Part shown: in pieces, positions 11,602 to 23,250 of the stretch
How the letters are laid out: each line of letters opens with the position of its first letter
Numbering within the stretch: the stretch's first letter is position 1
Assembly (NCBI RefSeq): GCF_030272615.1
Contig: NC_081412.1
Coordinates: 690,256,083-690,320,082, forward strand
Direction of reading: 5' to 3'
DNA: 64,000 bases
Source: Cryptomeria japonica
Lineage: Eukaryota > Streptophyta > Pinopsida > Cupressales > Cupressaceae
The notes under the pieces: model-generated
Seen by the model: the letters and a program-made list of their open reading frames with translations, nothing else
Told to the model about the DNA's origin: nothing
Database searches by the model: none
Translations under genes and position numbers: made by a program

Positions 11602-12100
11602 TGTTGGTGTAAATAATTATTCATCTTGGATATTATTACACTATACTTAAGTTTACTTAGGAAATGCTTTTCATAGTAGTTTGGGTATGAGACACTTGGG
11701 TGTTTGTGCCACATTGGGATAGTGTGTGTAGGAGAATTTCTACCTTTTATGGTGTTGATCTTGTTATTACACTCCACATTCAGTGGGTGATCCACCTCAT
11801 GTGGACTATTATATTATTTCTCCTACCTACCCACACCTATTTCCTACCTATCCTTGTTTCTTATTGAGCCACTTGTCATGTTTTTATGCTCACATATCAC
11901 TAGCCTTTCCTATATAAGCAAGCTCATCTACATTAGGGAAATCAATCTATATCTTGTAATGATCCAGTTGATCATATTTTGCATCTTGATAGAATACAGT
12001 TTATTCCTATCATCTATTTTGTCCCTCTTATTTGTGCTTTCCATTGCCTCTTGATCTTGACAAAATCTCACATGGTATCAAAGCTAGTCCATGTCTCACA
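11602..12100 (+). repeat. W 3' LTR
   Basis: Collinear with 9522-10027 with scattered substitutions and a small gap (near 11930). TATA box at 11911-11917. Ends TCTCACA, followed by the AAATT target duplication. Confidence 0.9.
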
Positions 12101-14743
12101 AAATTTTAGTGCCTTTAAATGATTTTTCTCTGTAGTAGCTTGGGCAACATCTTCTAATGATTTCACTTGATCAACCACTGTTGTGTATAGAAGCTTCAAG
12201 TGGGCCAGTGAGGAATCGATACCGGAAATATCGGTATCAGGGACTAAGGTTGAAAGAGTATCAATAGAAAATTGAATAACATCTTTTTCTTTCTTCTTTC
12301 TTAGTTCCTCCAATATTTCTTGAGCAAGTTGAATACTTCTAAGTAGCTCATTTTCATCTATCTTTGGTAAGACAAGCAAGAGTCAATTCACTATGACCGA
12401 TGGGATCAACCTGTTTAGCTTGAACTTGATCTCTGGTTGCCTTGGGAGTCTCGAAAGTCTTTCCACCTTCCTTTTCTTTAATCTCCTCTTGTCTCTTCTT
12501 CTCCTGCTCTTCTTTCTCCTTGGCCTCCTTGTCGGCCTTCTCTTTCTCCTTTTTCTCCTTTGCTTCTTTCTCCTTCTCCGCTTTCTCCTTCTCCTCTTTC
12601 TCCTTTTCCTCTTTCTCCTTCTTCACTTTCTCCTTCTCCTCTTTCTCCTTCTCCACTTTCTCCTTCTCCGCTTTGTCTTTCTCCTCTTTCTCTTTCTCCG
12701 CTTACTCTTTCTCCACTTTCTCCTTTTCTAATTTCTCCTTCTCCGCTTTCTCTTTCTTAGCTTCCTTCGGTTTGGTACCTTCAGCATCTAATGCATCCAC
12801 ATTGATAGGATCATTTTGCTCAACTACTCTTTCTACTTGATCATTGAAGGTTTCATCTGGTTTTTATTTTGATAGGTCAGACACTTGTTCAGCTTGTAGA
12901 TTTGTTTTAGATACCTTTTTCATCTTGATAGCTTCTTGAGCCTGCAGATGAGTGTCCTTTTCTACTTCAAATATTTTACCTCCAAGTAACTAAAGTCTCC
13001 TCCTTCTCATGAAAAGGGTGCCTTTGTACCGATCAAGAATCTCAAATAGTTCAGAATTGGAAGTATCTGGGAAATATTGAGCAAAATTTTTCTCCCTAAT
13101 TGCTTGCTCCTTTTCAATGACAATGCATCATTTATTGTCCAAAGAATTATACAAAGAATTAGAAAATATAAGTTTAATATCAATTGGAGATTGATCATTA
13201 TCACATAAATACTTAATGAGTTCTTTCTCTACCTCCCGCTTTTCAGTATCATCAAGATCATCAAAATAATCTTGTAGATCATCAAGAATTTTCCTTCTAA
13301 TATTCTTTATAGTACTTTGAAAATGTGTCATAGGCTTGTAAGAAGCAATGTGTAAATTTATTGGCATAGAGGTTACATTTACATTACCGGTTAGCTTGGT
13401 CTTCTTACTCAATTGCCTCACCTTCTTCATTTCATCTTACGATTTAGTGTCTACTGAATCCTATGCTCTATTTTTGGTTTTCCTCTTTCTTTCAAATACC
13501 TTTGACGGAATAGCCTCCGGTTTCTTCTTGGCTAGTGATCTCTTGGTCACTTTTGGATTGGTAATAGATGCAACCGGTGCTGATGGCACAACTTTCCTCT
13601 TCTTCTGCTTCGGTGCTTCAATAGGATTAACTCTCTTAGAGTAGGTATCGGTCCTCTTCTTCTTTGGATCAAGTGGTGAAGCAAGTAGGGTAGAGGCATA
13701 CCCAAAGAGTATATCATTTACCACTTCATAGCCCATAGGGTCAACTTCCTCTTTTCTTGGCTCAACCGCTTCTATTATGTAATGATCCACTTTGATCATG
13801 AAACAAATATCATCTTCATAATTCTTAACCAAGTCACCTGATAGCCTTGTTCTCTGGTTCATCTTCAATCTAAACTCATCAAAATACCTGTTCAGAGTCT
13901 CTGAATAAGTAGATCCCACTGCTTGCAGACTCTCCTTGATTTGTCTTGTAACCGATAGGTCACTTGACCTTTGAACATCGCCAACTCCCGGAAAATACCC
14001 TTGAAAGTAGAAAAACAACCCGACAAGTTGTTGAGCAAACTTGAATCTTAGTGCCTTGTCCTCTTTGATGGATTTCAAATTCTCCATGAGTTGTTTTTGC
14101 ATGCAGGTACATAGGTCATACTCTACATCTTCCTTGATCATTCGATAAGCGCCATTACCATAGCTGTAGGAACAAAATTCATTCTACTGGCATATAATAC
14201 TCTATACCTGATCACCATGCATGCATACATCACCAAGACATCTCTAATGGCATTGACATTCATTGCCCGCTTGTCGCTCACAGAACCGGTGAGCTTTTCC
14301 ACTTTGGCTTTTGTGACCTTACGAAGAATAGGGACTTCTCCAATATTGCAGAAACTAGTTACAACATGGATTGCCTCCGATGTGATATCACGGGTTCACT
14401 CAAGATACATTTTGTCACCATGAACCCTACTAAGAATAATTCTTATATGATCTTCTATGAATTCCTCGAGAAAATATACTGCATTGTGGAATTTCTTCTT
14501 CTTGATCATGTTGTACTCTAGTTTAATCTTCTTATATTTTCCACAAAACAAACTCAACTGGGAGTGAATCACTAGAGACCCTAGGTCTTCCAGTTTGCAA
14601 TCAATATAACCAGAAACATCCCCTTTGACAATGACTCTGGTGGGAATTTGAGATAGGGCATTGTAATTCAACTTCTTCCTAAGAGATTTGGATGACTCCT
14701 CAGGTGCAAAAGAACTAGAAGAGACTTTGGATGTAGAGGCCAT
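12101..14743 (-). pseudogene. ZK-1 ORF2, N-terminal and middle part (unknown protein)
   Basis: Minus strand from an ATG at 14743. Blocks in order: Ser-rich start; a region with GYIDCKLEDLG, CGKYKKIKLEY and IILSRVHG (14396-14743); an open 226-codon stretch (14141-13461) with DDICFMIKVDHYI and VDPMGYEVVNDI, then a basic Lys/Arg-rich tail; an acidic block (DDLDDTEKREVEKEL) near 13230; a Lys-Glu-rich tract (12474-12770); then LPKIDENELLRSIQLAQEIL near 12370. With the part left of W the intact protein would have been around 1000 residues. The first blocks are clearly homologous to the ZK-2 ORF2. I recognise no enzyme motif. Frameshifts near 14150-14400 and several stops show it is dead. It might belong to a plant transposon-associated family; not determinable here. 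Confidence 0.65.
12474..12770 (-). repeat. Lys-Glu-rich repeat tract within ZK-1 ORF2
   Basis: Roughly 100 codons of KEKEEKEK-type repeats on the minus strand, from near-tandem 12-18-bp units (plus strand CTCCTTCTC/CTTTCTC). One TAA breaks it near 12702. Such tracts form charged single helices. The Ser/Phe-rich and Leu-rich plus-strand frames here are mirror images of it. The corresponding part of ZK-2 lacks the tract. Confidence 0.85.
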
Positions 14744-15205
14744 GTCTAAATAATTCCGAAAGATAAGAGTGATTCGATGAAAAATACCTTTTCACTCTGT
14801 ACTAGGGTTCATTGATGTCAAGCACAACACACTTCTCCAAAAGCTTTCTTTACCACTTTTACCTCTACTCTAGATAACTTGAAATGACTATTGGGTCTTG
14901 TACAAGATTTCTTTCTGGATTTACTCAAATGTAAGATTGATTGATTTTGTTGCACTGCTCAAGTTAGACAAATGCTTCTTCAAAAATAGGTAAGTAAAAA
15001 TGACTACAAGTGTCACCTCTATACATGCTCTGACCTACCATAATAAATGTATCACCGTTAGGGTACAAACCCTAATTTTACCTTTTACCACTTCGTTTCT
15101 TCTATCGGTCGACAGGTAACCAATACCGATAAAATCACTTTACCGATATACCTCGGGGGTTGAAAACATTGTTACTGATACGTTCCCCCTTAAACTTTTC
15201 AAAGC

Positions 15206-16500
15206 TCAAATTGTCAATGTAGGGGTCTCCACACTCAGTGTGGAAACTGGTACATCTTGTGGCTTCTCTTCAGATTTCTTTTTCCAAGTTTTATTCATAT
15301 CTGCCTGAACGGTTTCAACATTGACCTTTCCTTTACCTTCTGGGTCAACCGGTTTGTCTTTCGATGGATTCTGTCTCAGTCTGCATGCTCTGGCAAGATG
15401 TCCCAGTTTGTGACAGTGATAGCTTACCATACCAGGTGCTCTCCATGGTCTGGTGTTTACCTTTCCATTCATTCTCCTACATGTTGCAGTAGTGTGACTG
15501 CTACCACGACAGATCACACAGGTTGCACTTTAGCCGTTTGTCACTCCATAACCATTTGATCAGTGGCCATAGGTTCTATACCGGTTTGGGTTCTAATTTA
15601 TAAGAGGTCCTTGGACAACTCCTTTTGATCTTGGTGCATAGCCTCTAGGGTTGTTCATAATCGATCTGCACTCAAGAGATCTATGCCCAAATTTTTTGCA
15701 TGTATAACAATGACCATTAAATCTATGAGTTCTAGCTTTGTGGTCATGCACATTGTTTTGCATGTAAGGGAAATTATTATAAGTCTTGCTCCTACATACA
15801 TTGGCAGTATGTCTTTCCTTATGATAGTTAAAGTATACAGGTTTGAACTTTGGCTTACCTTTTCTTTTGCTTCTATTCTCAGGTACCGGTTGCTCTTTTA
15901 GTGCATCAATATTGGTTCCAGAGGATTCACCTTCCTCATATGAAGAGAAACCAAGTCCAGTGGTATCCCTTGATGGCTTCATTGATTCCAGCTTTTGGTC
16001 CAATTTTGCAGTGCTCTAGTTGAACTTTGCAAGTATCTCCTTTGTCTTAGCAAGTTCTTTGGAAAGAGCTTCATTGGTCTTCATTAGGGTTTCATTATGA
16101 GACATGGTTGCATTGAGTTATGCTTTCATTTCATCTTTCTCTTTCTTACCCTCTTGCAGATAAGCGGTAATGGTGCCAATTTCCTTGTCCATCACTAGAT
16201 TCTCAGCTTTTCTTTGATTTTCCAGTTCTTGACTCATCCTAATGGTTAGTCCTTCTAGCTCCCTCCTCAGGATAGTTTTGGACTCATTAAGTTTCTCCAC
16301 TTCTTTGACTAGGGCATCCATGTCTTCTTCATCAGAAGAGCTATTTTTTAGTAATTTCTAGCATTTGCTCAACAAGTTCTCTTCTTTTGGCTAAAGAGGT
16401 TTTATACTTGACCTTAAGTTCATCATAGGCTCTCTTAGATTTATCCAGACGGTGAGTGAGTTCCCTCATGTTGTATTCCCCCATATCTCCTTTCAAGTGG
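15206..16500 (-). pseudogene. ZK-1 ORF1: coiled coil plus several CCHC zinc knuckles (Gag-like)
   Basis: Minus strand, starting within ~25 bp of the PBS (MGEYNMRELTHRL near 16472). First ~350 codons are heptad-rich coiled coil with ELEGLTIRMSQELENQ. A GLGFSSYEEGESSG linker (around 15945) leads to four knuckle-like motifs: a degenerate one (FNYHKERHTANVC), an intact CYTCKKFGHRSLEC, a partial CRGSSHTTATC, and SYHCHKLGHLARAC missing its first Cys. The usual copia Gag core (UBN2) is not seen. Frameshifts and stops separate the pieces at about 16330, 16110, 16010 and 15590. Likely role in life: RNA binding and particle assembly. ZK-2 carries the homologous ORF1. Confidence 0.75.
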
Positions 16501-16518
16501 TTAACTTAAAGAAAGGTT

Positions 16519-16531
16519 GGCTCTGATACCA
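16519..16531 (-). other. ZK-1 primer binding site, initiator tRNA-Met type
   Basis: Minus strand TGGTATCAGAGCC, two bases from the right LTR at 16534. Confidence 0.9.
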
Positions 16532-16533
16532 AT

Positions 16534-17640
16534 TGATGAATACTTAGAGGGGGGAGTGAATTAGTATACCCAAAAACCTTACCAAACACTTAAGTAATAT
16601 TACTGTAGACCAGTATAGACCTTTAAATAGTAAACCAGTTAATAGACAAACAAGACAAATAGAAAATAAAGTATTCACCGACAATAACACAATCACCATA
16701 ACACAAGATATTTTGACATAGAAACCCAAATGGGAAAAACCACGGTGAGTAAAACTCACAAGTCTACTATCTACAGAATAGCAACTAGACTGGTTAAGGT
16801 TAGATCGGTTAAGGCCTTACAATGTTCTTCACTAAAACAGATCCTGTTAGGAAGCATGGTCTCTGTTAGGAGATAAGTCTTGTTAAAGACTACCCTATTA
16901 AAGGATTTCAGATCCACAACTGTGAACTACCTTGTTAAAGGATTTAGAATAGGCTTAACTGAGCCTACCTGGTTAAGGGTTTCTAACTTGTCGAAGAGAT
17001 TAGTAATCAACAAGTAAGTGATCTATAAAGTAGCACGAAATGCTTAGTTAGATCCTTGATTGCTCTCTATTAATGCATTACAACATTAATTCAGTCTTCT
17101 ATCCTTCACACGTTCAATCATTGTCGCAAGATACTTTTGCAAAGACCTAATCTTCTTACACAACTCTTTTAAAACCCTAGACATGATGTCCTCATATAGG
17201 AATTTGATTTCATGTCAGTCCAATGAGATTAGACTACAATTTTCTAGGTACAATGCATCTAGACACAATTTTTAACATGACACAGAATCACAACATTGGT
17301 GTCGGTGGATGATAACTCGTCACACTTTACAAGTTTGTTGGTTAACAAAACAAAGTATATCGGTTTACAAACAAAGACTGGCAAACTGGAACATAGTGTC
17401 CCGATCTTAAAAATATTGGCTGCTGCTTGGGGTCCTCAAATCGCTTGAGGTCCTTGTACCGCTTGAGGTTCTCATTCATGCGTTGACCGGTAAGCTCCTT
17501 CTACAAACATTGACAATCTTCTACAAACAAATAATATGCATACATTGGCATATAATATCGGTTTGAATAATACATCACATACTACCGGTTGAGAATAACT
17601 CATACAACAACTAAGTACACACATCATCAAAATGACAACA
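16534..17640 (-). repeat. ZK-1 right (5') LTR
   Basis: Pairs with 7594-8728; differences are scattered and mostly transitions. Hairpin module around 16711-16762, G-run at 16547-16556. Ends ATGACAACA, then LINE ORF1 resumes. Confidence 0.9.
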
Positions 17641-19482
17641 GGATCCCTTCAAATTATTTTTCCCCAAGATTCTCTTAGATATTCTCTTTTCCATTTTGAG
17701 ACTTGAAGCTCAAATTGAGAATGGATCAACTCTTTTTAATTTTTATCTCTTTAGATCTTGGAGCTACCTAAAGGTCTCCCTCTCTTTGGTATTTGGGGGG
17801 AGTGGAAATATATGAGGCCTCCAGACATGGAAAAGGATCTGAGCTGAGAGGGATAGAAGGAGAAATTAGATCTAATGAGGGATTCTTTTCTGCGTCTAAC
17901 CTTAATTGAGAACTCAACTTATTGCTATTCATGTTGTACCAGAACCAGAGAATAAATTGTCTAACTTCCTTATCCTTTTAGAATTGAAAATGTATTTTTC
18001 TCCATGCTTTGTGAATTTTGAGGAAAACCAACTTATTAAGTCCTTTAACTCTACTGAGAAACTAAATTTGTTGATAGCCTCATCACTTGAATCCTAAGAA
18101 TTCTTAATTTTGATCCTATGAGATAAGTATTCAAAAATATTTTTCCAATGCTCATTTATCCTTAGTGTCTTTTGAATATAAGACAAAGCCTTAGCCAAGT
18201 TTAATCTCCCAATCTCAAAAGGAAATGAAGACAAGAAACTGAAATTTTGGAAAAAACTATTGAATTTGATATGATAATACTCTCCCCTATTCTTTCTGAA
18301 GCTAACCAACTAAGTCTAAGGGCTAGAAGGGAAAAAATCTAATTCATTCGGCTTTGTCCACCAAGAAGAACTGTAATACACTTTTTTCCCTGATTTTGAG
18401 CCCTCTTGAACTTTTCCTAAAACTTGATCTGCTATTTGTACTATCAACTCTTCTTGGGTTTCTTCAATCCAAGATTGAAGGATTGCTTTGAGGTCTTGAC
18501 GAGGGAAATCACTTCCTTGAGGCTTGATTTTTTCCATTACTACCAAGGAGGGAGACTGAGACTCTGAAGGGAAGATCTCAAGGAAGAGGTCTAGGGCTTG
18601 AGGCCTAAAATCTGAGGTGGGCAAGGTTGAGAATAAACAACAATCCTCTAGGCTATAGGTGGAGAAATATGAGATCGTTGAAGTTTTTGCATCTGGGAAA
18701 TCTGCATCTTTGTGATCCAAGAGATGAAAAATATTACAAATAGAATTAGGGCCTTCAAAAAACACCTTTTGAGACCAACGACTAGTTTTGGAGGTAATGT
18801 TGAGAATGGAGGGAATATTTTTAGAGGTATCCATGAGAAGGCATAATCTAACAGGCAAATTCGGATTTTCAAAAATGTTTGGATCTATTTTGAGGAAAAT
18901 CCCCAAAGAGTTACCCATGATCTCTATGATCTCTAAGTCCCTATATTTAAGTGGTAAATGTCAAAGGTGAATCCAGAAGGGAACAAATTTAATAGGAGTA
19001 GAAAAGGGATTAAAGTTGGGAAACCATTTTTCCATAAATAAGCTCGAAGATTCAAAGCACCACGATTTAACCTTGAAAATATTATCCCTTTCCTCTTTAG
19101 AGTCAAATAAATTAATGAAAAAACCATTCCCATTATCAATCACAAAAATCTCATTAACCCCTTCCCAATTTTCAGATACCCATTTGAATAGAAATCTTTT
19201 TTCTATTGATTTGTTCTAGAATTTACATATTATTGCTTTTTGAAGATATTGTAAAATTTGAGGGGAAAGGGATTGATCTGAGAAGGTAACATTTACCTCA
19301 TTTAATTTCTCACTAATATAAAGATTGTTTACCTTATCCAACTCCCACCCCAAGATGGTTGAATATGATTGAGAAGATGAAGCCTCTAATCCTCTTTCTT
19401 TCATTCCTTTGGCAATTTGTTCATTCTTGATTTTTTCTTGATGCAAAGCCCCAAGGAACAAAGTATTCTCATACAAACTCAC
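17641..19482 (-). pseudogene. LINE ORF1 with DUF4283-type domain
   Basis: Minus strand from about 19482 (MSLYENTLF). Segment 19219-18316 shows the pattern of the N-terminal domain of plant L1 ORF1 proteins: an opening Trp/Gly block, FVIDNGNGFFINLFDSKEE, a Phe/Trp-rich strand (MEKWFPNFNPF), PFWIHL then LPLKY, and MGNSLGIFLKIDPN with LCLLMDTSK. The following QKVFFEGPNSICNIFHLLDH matches the place of the CCHC knuckle, but the cysteines are mostly lost. The C-terminal region (18300-17641) is poorly conserved. Stops near 19210 and 18960 and frameshifts inactivate it. The protein would have been a nucleic-acid chaperone of LINE particles. Continues at 7593 beyond ZK-1. Confidence 0.75.
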
Positions 19483-20394
19483 TCTACAAGACCCTCAATT
19501 AAGGTCTCAAAATTCTTGTTAACAACATGCCAGGATTGGACAATCCTATCAACATCTTTCTAGGACACCTCTACACTCCCCTTTGGTCAATGGGGCCCCT
19601 TTTGATCCCTAAACAAATCATTGAGATACAACTTCTCACATCAAGTTTCTCCTTGACAACTCTCCTATAGTCACCTATGACCAACTCATGCTATAACACA
19701 TCCACCATTGAAAAATAGGTATGGACCCTAAAGAACCTCCCTATAGATGTTTACCACAACCAAGATAACACCCCTTTGTTTGTACAAGTTCATTCAATGT
19801 GACTTGCCCTCTACAAGACACCTACTCCTTGTAGCCCTATTTCGAACTTTTGAGGCAAAAATTGGAAATCCTCCTAATGATACACCATAGTCTCTTAACA
19901 CTTTTTTATGTCTCCTTTGGTGATACAAAACACTTCCAAAACTCAGAGCCCAACTCTTGCATTGACTAGGTTAAACGTTGTTGCTACATGAGGCCTAATA
20001 GAGCTTTTAGGCCACTTTTACAAAGCAAACACACTCCAATGGCTTGATCCAATGAAACCAATAGATGGGAATGGTCTAAACACATCCCAAAACACCAAAT
20101 CTATAATTATATAGGGTCAACCACTCTTGATTCTGCTGCCACATAATTTTTAACAGTCAAAATTGACTAGTCACATGAGGATGCCTAGCCTAGGGATTAA
20201 TCCCAAAATCCACCAGTTCAATGGCCCACTCAGAAACCTTAGAATTCCTCAAATAAATTGTCTCCCCTAGAAATCCCCAAATTTTTAACCAATTTGGCAA
20301 AAGGAATGAGGGGTTGACAAAGCATTTCCTTAGCAACCCTAGTTTTGGAGGGTTTTTAGACCACCTGTCACCAAAATACAGATATCTCAATTGT
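19483..20394. other. unassigned DNA between LINE ORF1 and Gyp-G
   Basis: No family recognised. A minus-strand open stretch at 20390-20190 (66 codons, aromatic-rich) may be coding remnant, but I cannot link it to a protein. By position this could be LINE 5' sequence or an older insertion. The last five bases (20390-20394, attgt) are the probable left target site of Gyp-G. Confidence 0.5.
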
Positions 20395-20626
20395 TGTTAG
20401 GGGTAAATAATGTATGTTAGTAAGAATAATATTTATAAGTGTGTTATGTTGTGTTTATGTTTATGTTTGTCACCGAGAGGTTCCCGTCGGGTAGTTGGGA
20501 GTTTGTGACGATTGGCAACTTGACCAACCGTTGGGTCTTTATATTGTTTGGCTGGAACCTCGGCAAGGGAGAGGGTGTATGGACATTCTGGACACTTGAA
20601 TAAAGATATAACTCTTCTGGTCTAAC
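20395..20626 (+). repeat. Gyp-G 5' LTR, first piece
   Basis: Starts TGTTAGGGGTAAATAATG, matching 40913 onward. Contains AATAAA (about 20599), a possible poly-A signal. Ends at the Cop-B insertion after the target sequence CTAAC (20622-20626). Confidence 0.9.
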
Positions 20627-22123
20627 TGTTGGCATTCTAACAGACAAGGAGAGATTGTTGGTATTTCAAAAAGGATATTGAGAAGGTTGTTGATGATTAT
20701 AGATATAACTGATTAAGGATGTTTACTGTCTTAATATTACTATTTTGTCATTGATGTCAAGAAATTGATTTTCTAATTCAATATGATGTTGCCATATCTT
20801 AAAAAGTATGATTTGATGAGTATAAAGATGTTGGTAAAAGACACAGAAAAAATTTGATGAATAAAGGGAGAAATAAGTTATTCAATGGGCAACTATTATC
20901 GAGTTAGACAATGATGAGATCATGATGTTTAGATTGTTTTGATATCCTACATATGTTATTGATTGTAAGGTTAATACTATACCATGTTACCAAGCAAAGA
21001 ACCTAGTCGGTAAACCCTAAGGTTATCGCTATCGGTTAATGAAGGCAGAATGTCTACTGAGTGAAGTTTAGTATTTACTGAGTTGCAACCGAGTCATAAC
21101 AGAATGCATTGAATGAATAAAAGCATTATTTAATGAAGGAAGCTGATGAGCTGGCTATGATTAAATGATTGGTATGCCGTGCATGAAGTTTGTTAAAGAA
21201 TCTATGGCAAAGGAAAATTGACAGGAAGATCTACAGCTCAGATTGAACCACAATACCCTAGCACAAGTTCCAAGAAAACTATGCAAGATCCAAGGTGGGG
21301 TAAAATGTTTTTCAGATCAAAGGATACATTGAACCTGATACAATTTTAAAGATCTGATGGCTATGATTGATCATGGGAAATGTGATCAAGGAGATTAAGC
21401 GATTGGCAAATTGTTTATAAATAAGGAACTGTTGATAAACAATGTATGCGGGCAAATGTATGCACATGGATGCTACATAGCGTTTACCGAGCACAAAAGC
21501 TTGAAGGCCTGTTCGAATAACAGAGTATAGAGCCCAGCAGATGGACAAGATAAGTCCTATTGTATTGAGGACATAAGAATCTACTTTAGCATTTTAGATG
21601 TGAAGTTACATATAGATTTTTTATTACGGTTATTTTGTAAAGTGACAGAAAATCTCTTAACCGAGTGGACTTAAGAGTCTTATTTGTAAAACCCTCTAGC
21701 AAGGTAACATTCTGATTGAGTGTTTGAAATCCTTTAACAAGGTCACTTCTAACAAGGTGAAAATCCTAATAGATTTGAGGGAAATCCCTTAACCGGGTCA
21801 CATCTAGCAATGTGTTTGTAATCTTTAACAGGATTTTCTTTTAGCCGAGCATACTCTAGAAGAGTATATTTCTTAGTGGGTCCAAAATCCCACAGTGGTT
21901 TTTCCCTATTCGGGTTTCCACATTAAATATGGTGTTATGAGTGTTATGATGTTTATATCCTTTTGAGTTTTCATGTTTAGCAGTTTTGGTTATATTACTG
22001 AAGTATATGTTACCGAGCTTGAATCTGTTGTTTTTATGAAAGATTAAGTTTGTATGATTCACCCCCCCCCTCTCATCTTGTTAGCTATTGGATCTGTACT
22101 TACATTAAGTATCAAAACTATCA
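20627..22123 (+). repeat. Cop-B 5' LTR
   Basis: Begins TGTTGGCATTCTAAC, ends AAAACTATCA before the PBS. Carries the hairpin module (21877-21930) and a C-run (TTCACCCCCCCCCTCTC, about 22059-22075). Confidence 0.95.
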
Positions 22124-22125
22124 AT

Positions 22126-22137
22126 TGGTATGAGAGC
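22126..22137 (+). other. Cop-B primer binding site (one mismatch)
   Basis: TGGTATGAGAGC, two bases after the LTR; differs from the initiator tRNA-Met PBS by C to G at one position. Confidence 0.85.
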
Positions 22138-22199
22138 TTTGGACTCCAGAAGAAAAATTTTAAAGGTACTTGAGGCAAATATCTAAAGATGTATAAGAG

Positions 22200-23250
22200 G
22201 GATGCACTGAAGTTGAACAAGTCAAGTTTCTCTACATGACAGAAAAGGATGAAGCTGCACCTATTAGGAGTTGGAGAATATGATGTATATTATTTGGAGA
22301 ATGATTTCATTACACCGAGCACCTATCTATCAACAATGGAAGAGATAAAGGCAAAGAAAGAACATATTCAAGCAATGATTGAAATAACATCTGCATTGAC
22401 AAATTAAGAGTTTAATGATCTAGAAGGTTGCAATGATGCAAAGGCAATGTGGGACAAGCTCATATCTATCTATGGTGGAGATGAACATGTTCAAAGAGAA
22501 AAAGTGGATGGTCTAAGAGGACAACTTGAATCTATGAGGACAAATGAAGGTGAGAACATAACCTAGTACAATACAAGACTAAAGGAGATTATCAATCAAA
22601 TCAAAGGAGCAGGTGGAACTATTGAAGAAAAGGATATAACAAGTAAGTTATTAAGAACCCTTCTACCAACTTATGCAATCCGAGTCTCTGCAATCAATGA
22701 ATTAAGGTCGGTACCCAATATGCCAGTTTCTTTAGATGCTACTATTGGTAAGCTACATGCATTTGAGTTAAGTAACTTTGATAATAGTGGGTCATCGGTA
22801 AATAAAGTTGAATCTGCATTTAGTTCTTTTCATATTGGTGAATTTGATGATTACAATGATAGAATGAGTAAATACACTAAAGGAGATCACAGTGGAGCAA
22901 GTGAAAGATTTCGCAAGAACATGGAAGAAGTACATAAACTGTATGAGGAAATCAGAAAGCAAGAAGAGTTTGAAGCACTATTAGCCAGAAGGTTACCGAG
23001 AGGCAAAGGTAAGTATAAAGGAAAACTACTTTTTAAATGTTTCAATTGTGATAAGATAGGACATATGGCTTCTAACTGTTCTGACAAAGATTCTACTGAA
23101 AAGAGAGATTACCGAGATGACAGATAGAAACATAATCATTATAGAGGACACGGAGACTTTAGAAGAAGAGATAGAAAGTCATGCTTAATAGCCGATGAGG
23201 AATCCAATGATGATAAATCAGATGAAATTGATACAGAAGAAGTAGTTAAT
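22200..23250 (+). pseudogene. Cop-B gag
   Basis: UBN2-type Gag core: AMWDKLISIYGGDEHVQ and LPTYAIRVSAINELR, the same blocks as in CopX and Cop-E. Zinc knuckle CFNCDKIGHMASNC at about 23038-23079 is intact. Stops: TAA in TN-stop-EFNDL (about 22407), TAG near 22564, TAG near 23127. A short acidic linker (EESNDDKSDEIDTEE) joins gag to protease. Function in life: particle shell and RNA packaging. Confidence 0.9.

Larger units (their letters stand above)
9522..12100 (+). mobile_element. W: small non-coding LTR element nested in ZK-1 ORF2
   Basis: LTRs at 9522-10027 and 11602-12100 begin TGTTGGTRTAAATAATT and end TCTCACA. A perfect target duplication AAATT flanks it (9517-9521, 12101-12105), and removal restores the ZK-1 ORF2 frame. 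PBS of initiator tRNA-Met type, PPT before the right LTR. The 1.57-kb interior has no gag or pol; short ORFs there look random. Larger than a typical TRIM but equally non-autonomous, so it needs enzymes from another element. Confidence 0.92.
7594..17640 (-). mobile_element. ZK-1: LTR retroelement without polymerase, two ORFs of its own
   Basis: Complete LTR to LTR: 7594-8728 and 16534-17640, both starting TGATGAATACT and ending in a CAACA. PBS at 16519-16531, PPT at 8729-8740. The internal part, about 5.2 kb after removing element W, has ORF1 (coiled coil plus zinc knuckles) and a large ORF2 of unknown function; no protease, integrase, RT or RNase H motif is visible. Flanks are agatt (7589-7593) and ggatc (17641-17645), a 3-of-5 target duplication whose two mismatches are transitions. 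It interrupts LINE ORF1. PBS, PPT and LTR modules are of copia type, so movement by a copia partner is inferred. ZK-2 (44066-51530) has the same layout. Confidence 0.8.

Noticed and set aside
12393-12840. Plus-strand Leu-rich, Ser/Phe-rich and Ser/Pro-rich ORFs
   Set aside because: They are antisense shadows of the Lys-Glu repeat of ZK-1 ORF2.
22720-23127. Cop-B gag fragment as a stand-alone zinc-finger gene
   Set aside because: It continues the Gag frame broken by upstream stops and sits between PBS and protease of Cop-B.
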